From an uncultured Paracoccaceae bacterium (GTDB taxonomy: Bacteria > Pseudomonadota > Alphaproteobacteria > Rhodobacterales > Rhodobacteraceae), in contig CAKSTR010000002.1 of assembly GCA_934500835.1 (NCBI GenBank), positions 403,224 to 467,223 on the forward strand: a stretch of 64,000 bases of DNA, given 5' to 3'. How positions within the stretch are numbered: position 1 is the first letter of the stretch; the number at the start of each line of letters is the position of its first letter. Below are positions 1-7,810 of this stretch, piece by piece. The notes under the pieces were generated by a model, which saw nothing but the letters and a program-made list of their open reading frames with translations, ran no database searches and was not told the origin of the DNA. The position numbers and the translations under genes were made by a program.

Positions 1-1
1 C

Positions 2-85
2 GCCGCCGACCGGATGCTGCGCTTCGTGGTCGAGGGCGAGCAGGCCTTTCTGCGCGCGCGACCCGCGCCGGTGCAGGGCGCGTGA
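2..85 (+). CDS. 3' end of an unidentified gene (cut by window edge)
   Basis: An open frame enters from the left edge and stops at TGA 83-85, giving the last 27 residues (ends RPAPVQGA). The codon choice is GC-rich like the core chromosome. Too little protein is visible to name a family. The gene lies upstream of tRNA-Val in the same direction, outside the integrated element. Confidence 0.5.
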   Translation, partial: AADRMLRFVVEGEQAFLRARPAPVQGA

Positions 86-258
86 ACTGCCGGCAGTCCT
101 GGCATTCCATTGCCCGCCGCTCGGCCGGTCCACGCGCGCCGGGCGCCGATCATCCGGCGCAAGGTGGGAAAGGACGCGGCCAGTGGCGAAATGATCCGCC
201 TGCCTCGCGCCGCCCTTCTGGCGGGAAGCCCCAAGGGGGCGTCCGACACGCAAGCCGC

Positions 259-286
259 TTGCATCGCCCGGCGGGGGCGGCTAATC
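259..286 (+). promoter_or_regulatory. possible promoter of tRNA-Val
   Basis: TTGCAT (259-264) followed 16 nt later by CTAATC (281-286) lies 10 nt before the tRNA, with a GC-rich discriminator as is common for stable RNA promoters. This is a weak match to the -35/-10 consensus and an inference only. Confidence 0.3.
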
Positions 287-296
287 CCGGCGCGTC

Positions 297-372
<76 letters not shown>

Positions 373-678
373 CCTTCAAATATCGCCTAAATGACTGAAA
401 AATAACAGAAACTCCAATAGGGATTCTTTGGCGCTGTCCCCCAAAAAGGACGGGTCCTGTCCCCCAAAAGCCGCCGTTTAGGGTGCAGAAATGGAATCAC
501 AAGCCCGCTCACGCGGGCGGCGTTCCGAGACGGGGAGAGGGCAGGGGCCACCGCAACGCCCCACAGAGCCGCCGCCCTGCATAGACGGCCACCAGCGCCC
601 CGGAGAGGGCTAGACGGGCGCTAGCGGGGCACAGAGAGCAGGGCTGTAGGTAGTTTTTATACTGTTGTCGCGCACAGA
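373..678. other. left end of element, no gene seen
   Basis: This 306-bp stretch between attL and the TIR stop codon has no credible ORF. It holds the two arm-type repeats (434-469), a hairpin-forming CCCGCTCACGCGGG (491-504), and a GC-rich tract. At 655-663 there is TTTTTATACTG followed by TTGTCGCGC, similar to the stretch upstream of the serine recombinase near 6206; read leftward this is a TATAAA-type -10. Confidence 0.5.
434..469 (+). repeat. pair of arm-type repeats, left end
   Basis: CTGTCCCCCAAAA occurs at 434-446 and again at 457-469, 23 bp apart, 62 bp inside attL. A related pair with the same orientation and the same 23-bp period lies at the other end of the element (15819-15853). 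I infer arm-type binding sites for the integrase. Confidence 0.6.
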
Positions 679-1719
679 CTAGAATGGGATTTCGTCGTCC
701 TTTGCCTGTTCTTTCTTTTCTTTATCAGTTTTTACAATCTCCGCGATTTTTTCACTGAAATAATCGGGAAGGTCAAAAATCAGAGTTTGCATGTCATGGA
801 TAAGTTCTACTTCCCTCGGATTTCCATAGGACGTTGTTTCGGAAACTGTGGTAAGCTTTCGCAAATCTAGCCTTTTAATGGCACTGTCATAGTTCTTCGA
901 CAAGATGCTACTGACATCATTTATCTCTTCCCATCCCAAAATTCTCGCAACTTCTTCACTTGTGCGCCAACCAACGCCAAATTTTGCCCGACCTGTGTCA
1001 TAAGCATATTGGAGTATCATAACCTCCTCATCTTTCAACTTTCCCGCTTTCAAGTCGCTAAGGAATTTCTCAACCGGGCCGAGCTTTCCGGCTGTCGCAG
1101 GCGCAGGCACAGGCACACGCACAGACGCAGTTTTCTGTATTGGATCGTCTAATTTAATAGGCGGATGAGATTCACGGAGCGCAAGTGGTTTATGTTCTTC
1201 CCTTTCTGGAACGCCTTGTGTGAAAGTATTTTCACCTGTCTCGATCTGTGCTACCCGCGTCATAAACTTCTTCCTTGCCCTTCCCATGACTACGGGCAGT
1301 GTTGATAAGCCGTATTGCTCCTTCATTGATTCAGTAAACTCTGTTACTCTATCATCGTCACTGACGAAGAACCCGATTTCACGCGGGTCCAATGCACCGC
1401 TTAGAAATTCAGTGCTTTTAACGTCGAAATCTGGTGTGAAAATTGAAACATGTTGACTTTCTATGATCCAAGCGGCCCCCATTTCATTTAGACAGGCAAT
1501 ACTCGAATAGTAGTTTCTTGAAAGAAGATAAATAACGAATGGCTTCTCTGAAATCCGGTTCTTCAGCCAGCGAAATATGTTTTCTCCAGCCGGTATTCCA
1601 TACACACTATCACTGGTGAACGTGATGCTTTCATGTGGAATTCCTATATCCACTAGCAACTCGACTAAAGCCGATCCGTACTTCGAGTCTTTCGATGAGT
1701 GCGAAATGAATATTTTCAT
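679..1719 (-). CDS. TIR-domain protein, probable defence effector
   Basis: The protein has about 346 residues from the ATG at 1719, with an upstream in-frame ATG at 1746 as alternative; neither has a clear ribosome site. It opens with KIFISHSSKD, the first strand and box of the TIR fold, and has CLNEMGAAW about 80 residues in, whose glutamate sits where NADase-type TIR domains carry the catalytic Glu. After a proline-rich linker (about 190-215) the C-terminal 120 residues look like a winged-helix fold with a charged tail. TIR proteins of this kind are known from bacterial anti-phage systems as NAD-cleaving effectors; that role here is inference. The gene lies alone at the attL edge, separated by a terminator from the tape-measure operon, and is much AT-richer than its neighbours, the usual place and look of recently acquired cargo. 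Confidence 0.85.
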   Translation of the reverse strand: MKIFISHSSKDSKYGSALVELLVDIGIPHESITFTSDSVYGIPAGENIFRWLKNRISEKPFVIYLLSRNYYSSIACLNEMGAAWIIESQHVSIFTPDFDVKSTEFLSGALDPREIGFFVSDDDRVTEFTESMKEQYGLSTLPVVMGRARKKFMTRVAQIETGENTFTQGVPEREEHKPLALRESHPPIKLDDPIQKTASVRVPVPAPATAGKLGPVEKFLSDLKAGKLKDEEVMILQYAYDTGRAKFGVGWRTSEEVARILGWEEINDVSSILSKNYDSAIKRLDLRKLTTVSETTSYGNPREVELIHDMQTLIFDLPDYFSEKIAEIVKTDKEKKEQAKDDEIPF

Positions 1720-1830
1720 TGTCGAGCCGCATAATTGGATGATCATTGAGGGTGGTCTGCATCAGACTCTTACAATGCGGGTCAGGTTGCAAGATGCTAT
1801 CGGTTGCTTGGTTCTGCGTCAGAGACATAG

Positions 1831-1853
1831 AAAAGGGGCCGATGTGGCCCCTC
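1831..1853 (-). terminator. rho-independent terminator of the tape-measure operon
   Basis: On the minus strand GGGGCC-ACATC-GGCCCC is followed directly by TTTTCT. It begins just after the stop of the 58-aa gene and insulates the TIR gene from upstream transcription. Confidence 0.75.
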
Positions 1854-1855
1854 TG

Positions 1856-2032
1856 TCAGTCTTCGTCGTCATTGAGTCGGAAACCCCGCGGCAACGGCCC
1901 GGCGATGCGGTAGCGGTCCATCCCCACGGCGATCACGGGGACCCCCGCAAGAAAGAGGCGGCGGAGTTGGTTCGTTGTCAGGCGGAAGGCCTGTTCATGC
2001 TGGCCTGTGGGGTGGCGGCGGTTCGGTTCCAT
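1856..2032 (-). CDS. 58-aa protein, translationally coupled to tape-measure gene
   Basis: ATG at 2032-2030 overlaps the tape-measure stop codon as TGATG, and the frame runs to TGA at 1858-1856. The protein starts MEPNRRHPTGQHEQ and is basic with an acidic end (NDDED). It is followed at once by a terminator, so it closes the operon. I do not recognise a family. The overlap, position and codon use argue that it is real; a tail or assembly accessory role is only a guess from its neighbour. Confidence 0.65.
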   Translation of the reverse strand: MEPNRRHPTGQHEQAFRLTTNQLRRLFLAGVPVIAVGMDRYRIAGPLPRGFRLNDDED

Positions 2033-5004
2033 CAGCGGTTCCCTCTGGGGTTCAGAGACCCGCCGTAGGCTGCGGCTGCGGCCAACTCCACCTGTACGGC
2101 CATGCGAACCGAGTCCCCGATTGTCTTGGCCATGGCCGCCGCCTGTTTCGGGTCGTTCGCATCGCCGCCTCCGTCAACATTCACCGTTGTTGACACGTTC
2201 ACGTCTCCGAACCGGGCCGTGGTGGTCGCGCCCGTCTCTAGCCCCGAAGCATCCACCGGGATTTTCCGGCCCTTCGAGAGGGGCACCACGGCTTCGTTGG
2301 GGTGCAGAATCGCTGGGATGCCCGAGGTGTTCGGCGTTCCCTGTGCAAACTGCGGCGCGTGGTGGAATGCAGCCGGGCTGACAAAGTGGGTCGACATGCC
2401 GGGGCCGTCGCTGTAGCCGCCTTCGGCAAAGCCGAAAATCTTCCCGATGAGGCCGAAGAAGCCGCCGCCCATTCCGGCGGTTGCCCCCGTGGTCGGGACT
2501 GACGCGCCTGTCATCGCGGCAGAGAGGATTCCGGCGGCCTGCGTGGCCCCTGCGACAATCCCCCCGGCCAGAACCGGCGCGGCGGCAGTCGCGCCGCTCT
2601 TCACCCCGTTGTCGTCACCTGCAAGGAACGGGAAGAGCATTTTTGTCGTTTGGGCGGCAAGCGCGTCAGCGAATTTTCGGCGCAGCGAGTCAACGATCTT
2701 CTTGGCATCGAATTCACCCATGAAAGCGTCAGACAATCCGCCGTTGAAAGCTTCCGCAAGGTCTCGTTTCAGGTATCCAATAGATTCCAGAGCGCCCGGC
2801 AGATCGTTGACATATTGGCGCAGCGCCTGCTGTGCCGTGGCCTGCCGCTCCAATTCCGCGTTTAGCTGTAGGGTGGCCTCGTACTGTTGAATCAGACCGG
2901 CGGTGTTGGAGTCGATAGTGCCGTTCATTAGTTTTTGCGCGTCCGCCCACATGCGGGCCGCTTCGATTGAATCCACCTGTCCAGAGGCGAGGATTGCCAG
3001 CGCGTCGGACTCCTGTTCGGCTTCAAAAATGCGCTTATTTACATCGCGTGACAGGGCGGCAAGAGATTTGCGTTCATCGCCTATGGCCTCGGTTCTGGCC
3101 GCGCTTCCGCCGCTGGACGAGTCGCGCTTCCGGGCCTCTTCGCGGGCAGCGCTGATCTGATCATCCAGCACCAATCCACGCTCGAATTGGTTGCGCTCTA
3201 CCTGAATCAGTCCCCGATTGATCCAGCCACCTACGCCATCGCCTGCCGCGTTTTCGCGCGCAGCAAGGCGGGCTTCGTTCTCGTGCCGAAGGCGGGCAAT
3301 TTCGCCGTCGCGGATGGAGCCGCCCTTCTGCAAAACCGCCAATTCGGCGTTCTTCGCCGCGATCCCGATGGCCCCGCCGGAAATTGACGCTAGCTGCGAC
3401 ATGATGGCGGAGATTTCAGCCTTCACCCCGGCCATGGCATTGGCCCATGAATTTGTCTGGCCGGTGGCCTGCCCGATCATCCCGGGAACCGGGGCAAGGA
3501 TGGCGGACAAGCGGTCAGCGTTCAGCCCCAGCGTTGCGGCCTCTTCAACCGCTTTGACAAGCTCGGGGGGGAGCTTTGCCCCGGCATCGCGGGCGGCGAG
3601 AAGTTGGGCGACAACACGTTGCAGGGCTGCCGATGTCTCCTGCGGGCCTTTGGCCATACGGGCGGCGTTCAAGGACTCTGTGAGGGCGTGTGCCTGATTT
3701 ACGGAGAGTCCGAATTTGATTTGTAGCTGTTCCGCCGCGTCAGCGGCTAGAAGGATCGTTTCAGCCCGTAGCGCCGATGGCAAGAAGGACGCTTTGTCCC
3801 ACTGATCCATGAGTCCGGTTACGCCCGACATGGTGACGCCAAGTGCGGCGACTCCGTCCTGAAGCTGTTGCTCCATCTTCATTGTGGCCACTGCGGCCAT
3901 GGCCGCGTGGAACCGCTGTGCGGAGTCCGCAGCCATCCCGAATTCCTCGCGAAGGGCCAGCGTTCCGCCATTCACGGCGGCGGCGGAGTCCCGGTAGGTG
4001 TTCAGGGTGGTGTTCAAGTTAGACATGACGTCATCAAACGTCTTTGCCTTCTCGCCCCCGGTCATCAGGAGCGGCACCAGTGCCCCCATGATGGCCGCAA
4101 CGGCCCCGGCTGCGGCACCCCAGACACCGAACCCGCCAAGCAACTGAGGCAGTTGCATGGACAGGGCGCGCGTGGCGTCGGTCCCGGCGGCGATCTGTAC
4201 GAAGAAGTCACCGATCTGATAGCTAGCGTTTTGCACCTGCCAGCCCATGTTTTTTGCGCTTTTTCCGATGTGATCAAACCCGCCAAGGGTGGCGGCGGCG
4301 CGGTCTCGGGCCTGCGCGGCAAGCGCCGACGAAATGACGCCTTCGCGCTCTGCCATAGCGATACGGTCAAGCGTGGCTTCGTACTGCTTGGACGCGGAAT
4401 AGAGGGGGTTGAACTCTGCCCGGAGCGCCGACAGTGCGGCCTCGTGCTGGGCGGCACCTCGCGCCGCCTCAGCCTGTTCTCGCGCGAGCTGGGCGAGGTC
4501 CCCACGGGCGTATTCTGCCGCTGTGGCGGTCTGGGTCAGGCCGGTGCGCAGGTCCTCATATGCGGAACGGGCCACGCGCACGTCCATGGGGGTCTGCACG
4601 TCCAGAAGGCTGGCCCGGAGCCGGGCTAGGCCCGCTTCAAGCTGTGCAAGCCCAGAGGCGTCCCCGAGGTCGCCTAGCCTGAAACCAAGCTTTTGCGCGC
4701 TCGTGGTGGCCTGCCGCAGGGCCATGGCGCTGGCAAGGGCGGTGCGCTGGATATTTGCTGCGGCGCGATCTGACGCGGACTCAACCTGAGCAAGTCCAGA
4801 TGAGGTTTTGCGCGCTTCGGCGGTGATCTCTTTAAGTCCGCCTGTATTGGCCTTTGACAGGCTGGTGAAAGCGCCCTGCGTGTCCTTTTCCAGCCCCGCG
4901 ACGGCCCGCTTTACGGATTCAATAGCGGCTGTGAATTGTTTTGCGCCGGTCTGGGCTGCGCCTGCATCAATAGCGAGCCGCAATTCATGGGTTTTTGTAG
5001 TCAT
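2032..5004 (-). CDS. phage tail tape-measure protein
   Basis: 990 residues, rich in Ala, Gln and Glu, with long predicted coiled-coil stretches in the N-terminal 250 and about 580-750 residues. There is a hydrophobic segment (GAAAGAVAAIMGALVPLL) near 280-310, and the C-terminal motif ILHPNEAVVPLSKGRKIPV that is characteristic of siphovirus tape-measure proteins. Tape measures set tail length and act during DNA ejection; at the usual 0.15 nm per residue this one would specify a tail near 150 nm (inference). No major tail protein, chaperone, distal tail or hub gene is adjacent, which is odd for this family. The gene seems intact. Confidence 0.9.
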   Translation of the reverse strand: MTTKTHELRLAIDAGAAQTGAKQFTAAIESVKRAVAGLEKDTQGAFTSLSKANTGGLKEITAEARKTSSGLAQVESASDRAAANIQRTALASAMALRQATTSAQKLGFRLGDLGDASGLAQLEAGLARLRASLLDVQTPMDVRVARSAYEDLRTGLTQTATAAEYARGDLAQLAREQAEAARGAAQHEAALSALRAEFNPLYSASKQYEATLDRIAMAEREGVISSALAAQARDRAAATLGGFDHIGKSAKNMGWQVQNASYQIGDFFVQIAAGTDATRALSMQLPQLLGGFGVWGAAAGAVAAIMGALVPLLMTGGEKAKTFDDVMSNLNTTLNTYRDSAAAVNGGTLALREEFGMAADSAQRFHAAMAAVATMKMEQQLQDGVAALGVTMSGVTGLMDQWDKASFLPSALRAETILLAADAAEQLQIKFGLSVNQAHALTESLNAARMAKGPQETSAALQRVVAQLLAARDAGAKLPPELVKAVEEAATLGLNADRLSAILAPVPGMIGQATGQTNSWANAMAGVKAEISAIMSQLASISGGAIGIAAKNAELAVLQKGGSIRDGEIARLRHENEARLAARENAAGDGVGGWINRGLIQVERNQFERGLVLDDQISAAREEARKRDSSSGGSAARTEAIGDERKSLAALSRDVNKRIFEAEQESDALAILASGQVDSIEAARMWADAQKLMNGTIDSNTAGLIQQYEATLQLNAELERQATAQQALRQYVNDLPGALESIGYLKRDLAEAFNGGLSDAFMGEFDAKKIVDSLRRKFADALAAQTTKMLFPFLAGDDNGVKSGATAAAPVLAGGIVAGATQAAGILSAAMTGASVPTTGATAGMGGGFFGLIGKIFGFAEGGYSDGPGMSTHFVSPAAFHHAPQFAQGTPNTSGIPAILHPNEAVVPLSKGRKIPVDASGLETGATTTARFGDVNVSTTVNVDGGGDANDPKQAAAMAKTIGDSVRMAVQVELAAAAAYGGSLNPRGNR

Positions 5005-5521
5005 AATTTAGTCCAATGTGTCGGGGGATATGTCGGCGCTGTTAATGGCGGGCGACAATTAGAACCGCCGCCCGCCAAGGCCTGACACATGCACGAAGTA
5101 TACCCGCGCGCTCCTGAATTCCCCATGTTTGGCAATCGGCGGAATTCCGCCTATAATCATTTAGGGCAAAATTTGAAATTTTTATGGGGCGTCTTGTTTT
5201 TGAATGGGGGGTGCCATCCTTTTCGGACGGGTCCCCCGGCAAATCAAACAAACAGAACCCGGAAACTACGCTTCAAGCCTAATTCCGGGCTGAAAGTTGG
5301 ATGGAAGTTTGCAATCGGGATTCCGAATTGTTGCTGTACAACCTGCTGACGGGTACGGGGGGCGTGGAAGCCCCCCGGGGTGTACCCCCTAAACGGGTCC
5401 CCCTGCGGTGTTTTTATCAATGCAAACAACAAGTTATGGTGGCTTTGCCGCTGTCCGCTGACGCGGTGATGGTGCGGCGATGCCCGCTGACGCGGGTCGC
5501 ACCTAACCTGCTAGCCTCAAT
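5005..5521. other. 517-bp intergenic region with hairpins, no credible gene
   Basis: This region separates the serine recombinase stop from the tape-measure start, both leftward. It contains a GGGGGGC-gtggaa-GCCCCCC hairpin (5358-5377), a weaker one around 5204-5235, two short TGAC-loop hairpins (5455-5466, 5483-5496) and the left inverted repeat of the recombinase. AT content is raised at 5150-5205. It is long enough to have lost tail genes, but I can identify no remnant. Confidence 0.45.
5484..5510 (+). repeat. left inverted repeat beside serine recombinase
   Basis: CCGCTGACGCGG (5484-5495) followed after 3 nt by GCACCTAACCTG (5499-5510). Both 12-mers recur in inverted orientation at 6278-6307 on the other side of the recombinase, there 6 nt apart. 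Confidence 0.75.
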
Positions 5522-6196
5522 CTATGCGGCAATCCGGGCCAGCACGTTGGATACAGTGGTCGGATACCAGCTTCCGCCGCGTTTGGTCTTGATCCCTCGG
5601 GCGTTCAACTCGCCTGCGATGGCGGCAAGGGTGGTGTGTCCTGCCGCCCGGACATCTGCCAACACGTCAACTAGGTCGAGCGCGCGCGTCAGCGCGGCTT
5701 GCTGCTTCGCCATGCAGGACGCGGTGTTGCCCTTGCCAGCACGGCGCAAGGCTTCGGCTCCGTTCGGGTTGCCCAGCTTCGTGCCGCGCGCCTTCGCGGC
5801 CTTAAGTGCTGCTTTTGTCTGTCGGCTGATAGCCTCGCGCTCTTCTTGTGCGACAAGCGCCATCACACCGATGGTCATGGTATTGGCGTTCGGCATGTCA
5901 ACCGCAACGAAATCCACCCCAGAATCCTTTAGATTCAACAGGAAAGCGGCATTTCTAGAGAGACGATTGAGGCGGGCAATCACCAGCTTAGAACCTGTCA
6001 GGCGGGCAAGACGGATGGCCTTGGCGAGTTCGGGGCGGTCATTCACCTTGCCGCTTTCGACTTCCACAAACTCCCGCACGATGGTGGCTTGGATGGTGGC
6101 AGCGTAAGCCGCAATCTCGGCTTGCTGGGCTTCAATCCCCAAACCGCTGGACCCTTGCCGTTGGGTTGACACCCGGCAGTAACTCACAATCTGCAT
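5522..6196 (-). CDS. serine recombinase, resolvase/invertase type
   Basis: 224 residues with the small serine recombinase layout: catalytic domain starting QIVSYCRVSTQRQ with the nucleophile Ser10, the conserved RLNRLSRN segment (about 75-82), the EREAISRQTKAAL region of the long E helix (about 118-130), then a C-terminal HTH (about 180-222). Enzymes of this group invert or resolve DNA between two short sites. The gene is flanked by inverted copies of a 12+12-bp sequence, the right copy lying in its own upstream region, where res-like sites usually are. It is transcribed leftward from a TATAAA-like box near 6206. The substrate is not evident. Confidence 0.9.
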   Translation of the reverse strand: MQIVSYCRVSTQRQGSSGLGIEAQQAEIAAYAATIQATIVREFVEVESGKVNDRPELAKAIRLARLTGSKLVIARLNRLSRNAAFLLNLKDSGVDFVAVDMPNANTMTIGVMALVAQEEREAISRQTKAALKAAKARGTKLGNPNGAEALRRAGKGNTASCMAKQQAALTRALDLVDVLADVRAAGHTTLAAIAGELNARGIKTKRGGSWYPTTVSNVLARIAA

Positions 6197-6277
6197 TCTA
6201 GTAGCCTTTATACTGTCGCGCTTTCCTCGTTAGGCCACTGTATAACACACCGAAGGAAGATTGTGGAGTCCAGTCAA

Positions 6278-6307
6278 CAGGTTAGGTGCATATGACCGCG
6301 TCAGCGG
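6278..6307 (-). repeat. right inverted repeat beside serine recombinase
   Basis: CAGGTTAGGTGC (6278-6289), 6 nt, then CCGCGTCAGCGG (6296-6307). This is the inverted counterpart of 5484-5510. It lies 82-111 bp upstream of the recombinase start codon. Confidence 0.75.
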
Positions 6308-6440
6308 TGGTTTACCCACAGGAAACGTTGTTTCCTCAAAGTGCGAATGAACCGTTCCGGATAATTTGATCAAATTTACTGCGCGCGGCGACTGGGAGCC
6401 TTCTGTTGCCTGTTTCGAATGTTCTCATTATGTTCTAATC

Positions 6441-6767
6441 ATGCCCGACAAGGTCACACATCTGCGAGGATACCACCCCCGGAATCCGCCGTACCAGCTT
6501 GGTGCGGCGGCGGCGGCGAACATGCTGCTTGTGGTGCGTTGTTCGGGGTGCAGGCGGTGCGTCCACTATCTGGCGGCGGACCTGTTGCCGATCCTCGGGG
6601 CGCTGCATCCGTGTGTGATCCCGCCCGGCGTTTGCAAGACGTGCCGAACGGCGGAATTCATGCGAGTCGAATGGCGACAGGTTCACCCGGGGGACCTAGG
6701 GCAGTTGATTGTCAGAAGGCCCGGTAAGCCGGTGACGGCTTATCGGTGGCGGGATGGGCCGCTCTAA
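6441..6767 (+). CDS. small zinc-ribbon protein of unknown function
   Basis: The frame is open from a TTG at 6366, but ATG 6441 gives a compact 108-residue protein and is preferred. Two knuckles, CSGC and CKTC, spaced about 35 residues apart suggest a zinc ribbon; the C-terminus is basic and ends RPGKPVTAYRWRDGPL. It is the only rightward gene in the element and its end overlaps the convergent HNH gene by 4 nt. I do not recognise the family; a DNA-binding or host-takeover role is possible but unsupported. Confidence 0.5.
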   Translation: MPDKVTHLRGYHPRNPPYQLGAAAAANMLLVVRCSGCRRCVHYLAADLLPILGALHPCVIPPGVCKTCRTAEFMRVEWRQVHPGDLGQLIVRRPGKPVTAYRWRDGPL

Positions 6768-7414
6768 CGTGGTAATTGGAGGTAATCAACAAAGTCTTCC
6801 GACATCTCATACCGATAGACATTGTTAAATGTGATATCCACGAGCGCGCCGTAATTCGTCATGACCTTAAGCTTGCCCAACAGTTCGTCGTGCTCTTGGA
6901 GAAAATAAGTGAAGTAGGGGCGGTCTTGACCACTGTAAACCAAACCCTTTCTCATGGCGATTAGTTCACGTGTGAAACGGCTACCAGCGATGTCAGCGCG
7001 CATCTCGGCCACAAGCTCAGGCATCATCTTTTCCAACCGCTCAAAGCTTCGTGAAATGACAACAGAAAAGCCACGCAAGCCAAGGTAAGCGCGCATCTCG
7101 GCAAGTGTCTTCCATTCCCGCAGGAGGTCGGTCGAGTGGCTGACGATGTCAGAGTCGATCAATCGGCTACAGGTCTGACAAAGCCAGATACCATTCTCAG
7201 CGCTGGCCCGCTCTTCCGGGGTGAGTTGTGGGTCATACCTAGGACCTCCCTCGGCGGCGGCGGTTATATGTGCGGCAACACCTATGCTTGCTGTGTCGGT
7301 TCCGCCATCCGGGCCAATCGTCGGGCGGAGACAAGTGGGGCAGGAACAGCGGTAGCCCGCTCGCTGTGCGATCTGCCGCGTTACGGGTTGTCTGAAATCA
7401 TCGCGTGTACTCAT
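6764..7414 (-). CDS. HNH-family protein with C-terminal extension
   Basis: 216 residues from ATG 7414, preceded by AAGGTG; a TTG at 7444 is a less likely start. The N-terminal half has paired cysteines (CSCPTC), the block VAAHITAAAEGGPRYDP, and ENGIWLCQTCSRLID, which together match a widespread HNH-nuclease family in which these blocks supply metal ligands and the active histidine. The C-terminal 100 residues are helical and unrecognised. Members of this family are often found in defence islands and prophages, so nuclease defence is a reasonable but unproven role. The gene lies downstream of the putative origin. Confidence 0.65.
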   Translation of the reverse strand: MSTRDDFRQPVTRQIAQRAGYRCSCPTCLRPTIGPDGGTDTASIGVAAHITAAAEGGPRYDPQLTPEERASAENGIWLCQTCSRLIDSDIVSHSTDLLREWKTLAEMRAYLGLRGFSVVISRSFERLEKMMPELVAEMRADIAGSRFTRELIAMRKGLVYSGQDRPYFTYFLQEHDELLGKLKVMTNYGALVDITFNNVYRYEMSEDFVDYLQLPR

Positions 7415-7453
7415 GACAGGAATAGGCACCTTGGGTAGCGACAATGCAAGGGC

Positions 7454-7770
7454 GGCAGGGGTGGCAGGGGTAAGGCAGGGGTGCAGAAAAAGCTACCCCT
7501 GCCTAATATTTCTTATGCAATTCAATGCTTTACAGGTCTGGGCAGGGGTGGCAGGGGTAGTTTAAGTCATAGTATAGAGAAAAGAGATATATCCTTGAGA
7601 AAAGGTCATGGTCGGAAAGGATATATGCCTTCTCTACACACCACGGCGGACCCTTACCCCTGCCACCCCTGCCTGCCCTGCTATCGTCCATTAAGCAACT
7701 GAATTACTTAAATATTATTGGGCAGGGGTCGCTAAATCTACCCCTGCCGCCACCCCTGCCTACCCCTGCC
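7454..7770. repeat. symmetrical iteron array, putative replication origin
   Basis: Twelve perfect copies of GGCAGGGGT. Forward copies start at 7454, 7463, 7474, 7541, 7550 and 7721; reverse copies start at 7495, 7656, 7665, 7740, 7752 and 7762. The order is fff r / ff / rr / f rrr. The inner ff and rr pairs are mirror images about 7607, where an AT-rich dyad (ATATATCCTT 7587-7596 with AAGGATATAT 7617-7626, inside AGAGAA/TTCTCT) lies. AT-rich tracts also fill the gaps between clusters. The array directly follows the primase-helicase gene. Iterons flanking an AT-rich core next to a primase-helicase gene is the arrangement of satellite and phage origins; initiation here is inference. Confidence 0.75.
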
Positions 7771-7777
7771 CGGCAAA

Positions 7778-7803
7778 CGAAAAGACCGCCTTACGGCGGT
7801 CCT
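7778..7803 (-). terminator. terminator of the primase-helicase transcript
   Basis: On the minus strand GACCGCC-GTAA-GGCGGTC is followed by TTTT, 8 bp beyond the primase-helicase stop. It would stop transcription before the iteron array. Confidence 0.85.
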
Positions 7804-7810
7804 CTCCACT

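Noticed and set aside
1631..1828. 65-aa leftward frame starting MSLTQNQATD upstream of and overlapping the TIR gene
   Set aside because: Its second half lies out of frame inside the TIR start region and it has no ribosome site; probably the TIR leader.
5042..5251. 69-aa leftward frame before the tape-measure gene
   Set aside because: Low-complexity, no ribosome site, no family; lies over AT-rich non-coding DNA.
7445..7800. GGCAGGGGT array as a possible CRISPR
   Set aside because: Repeat unit is 9 bp, in both orientations, partly without spacers; no cas genes.
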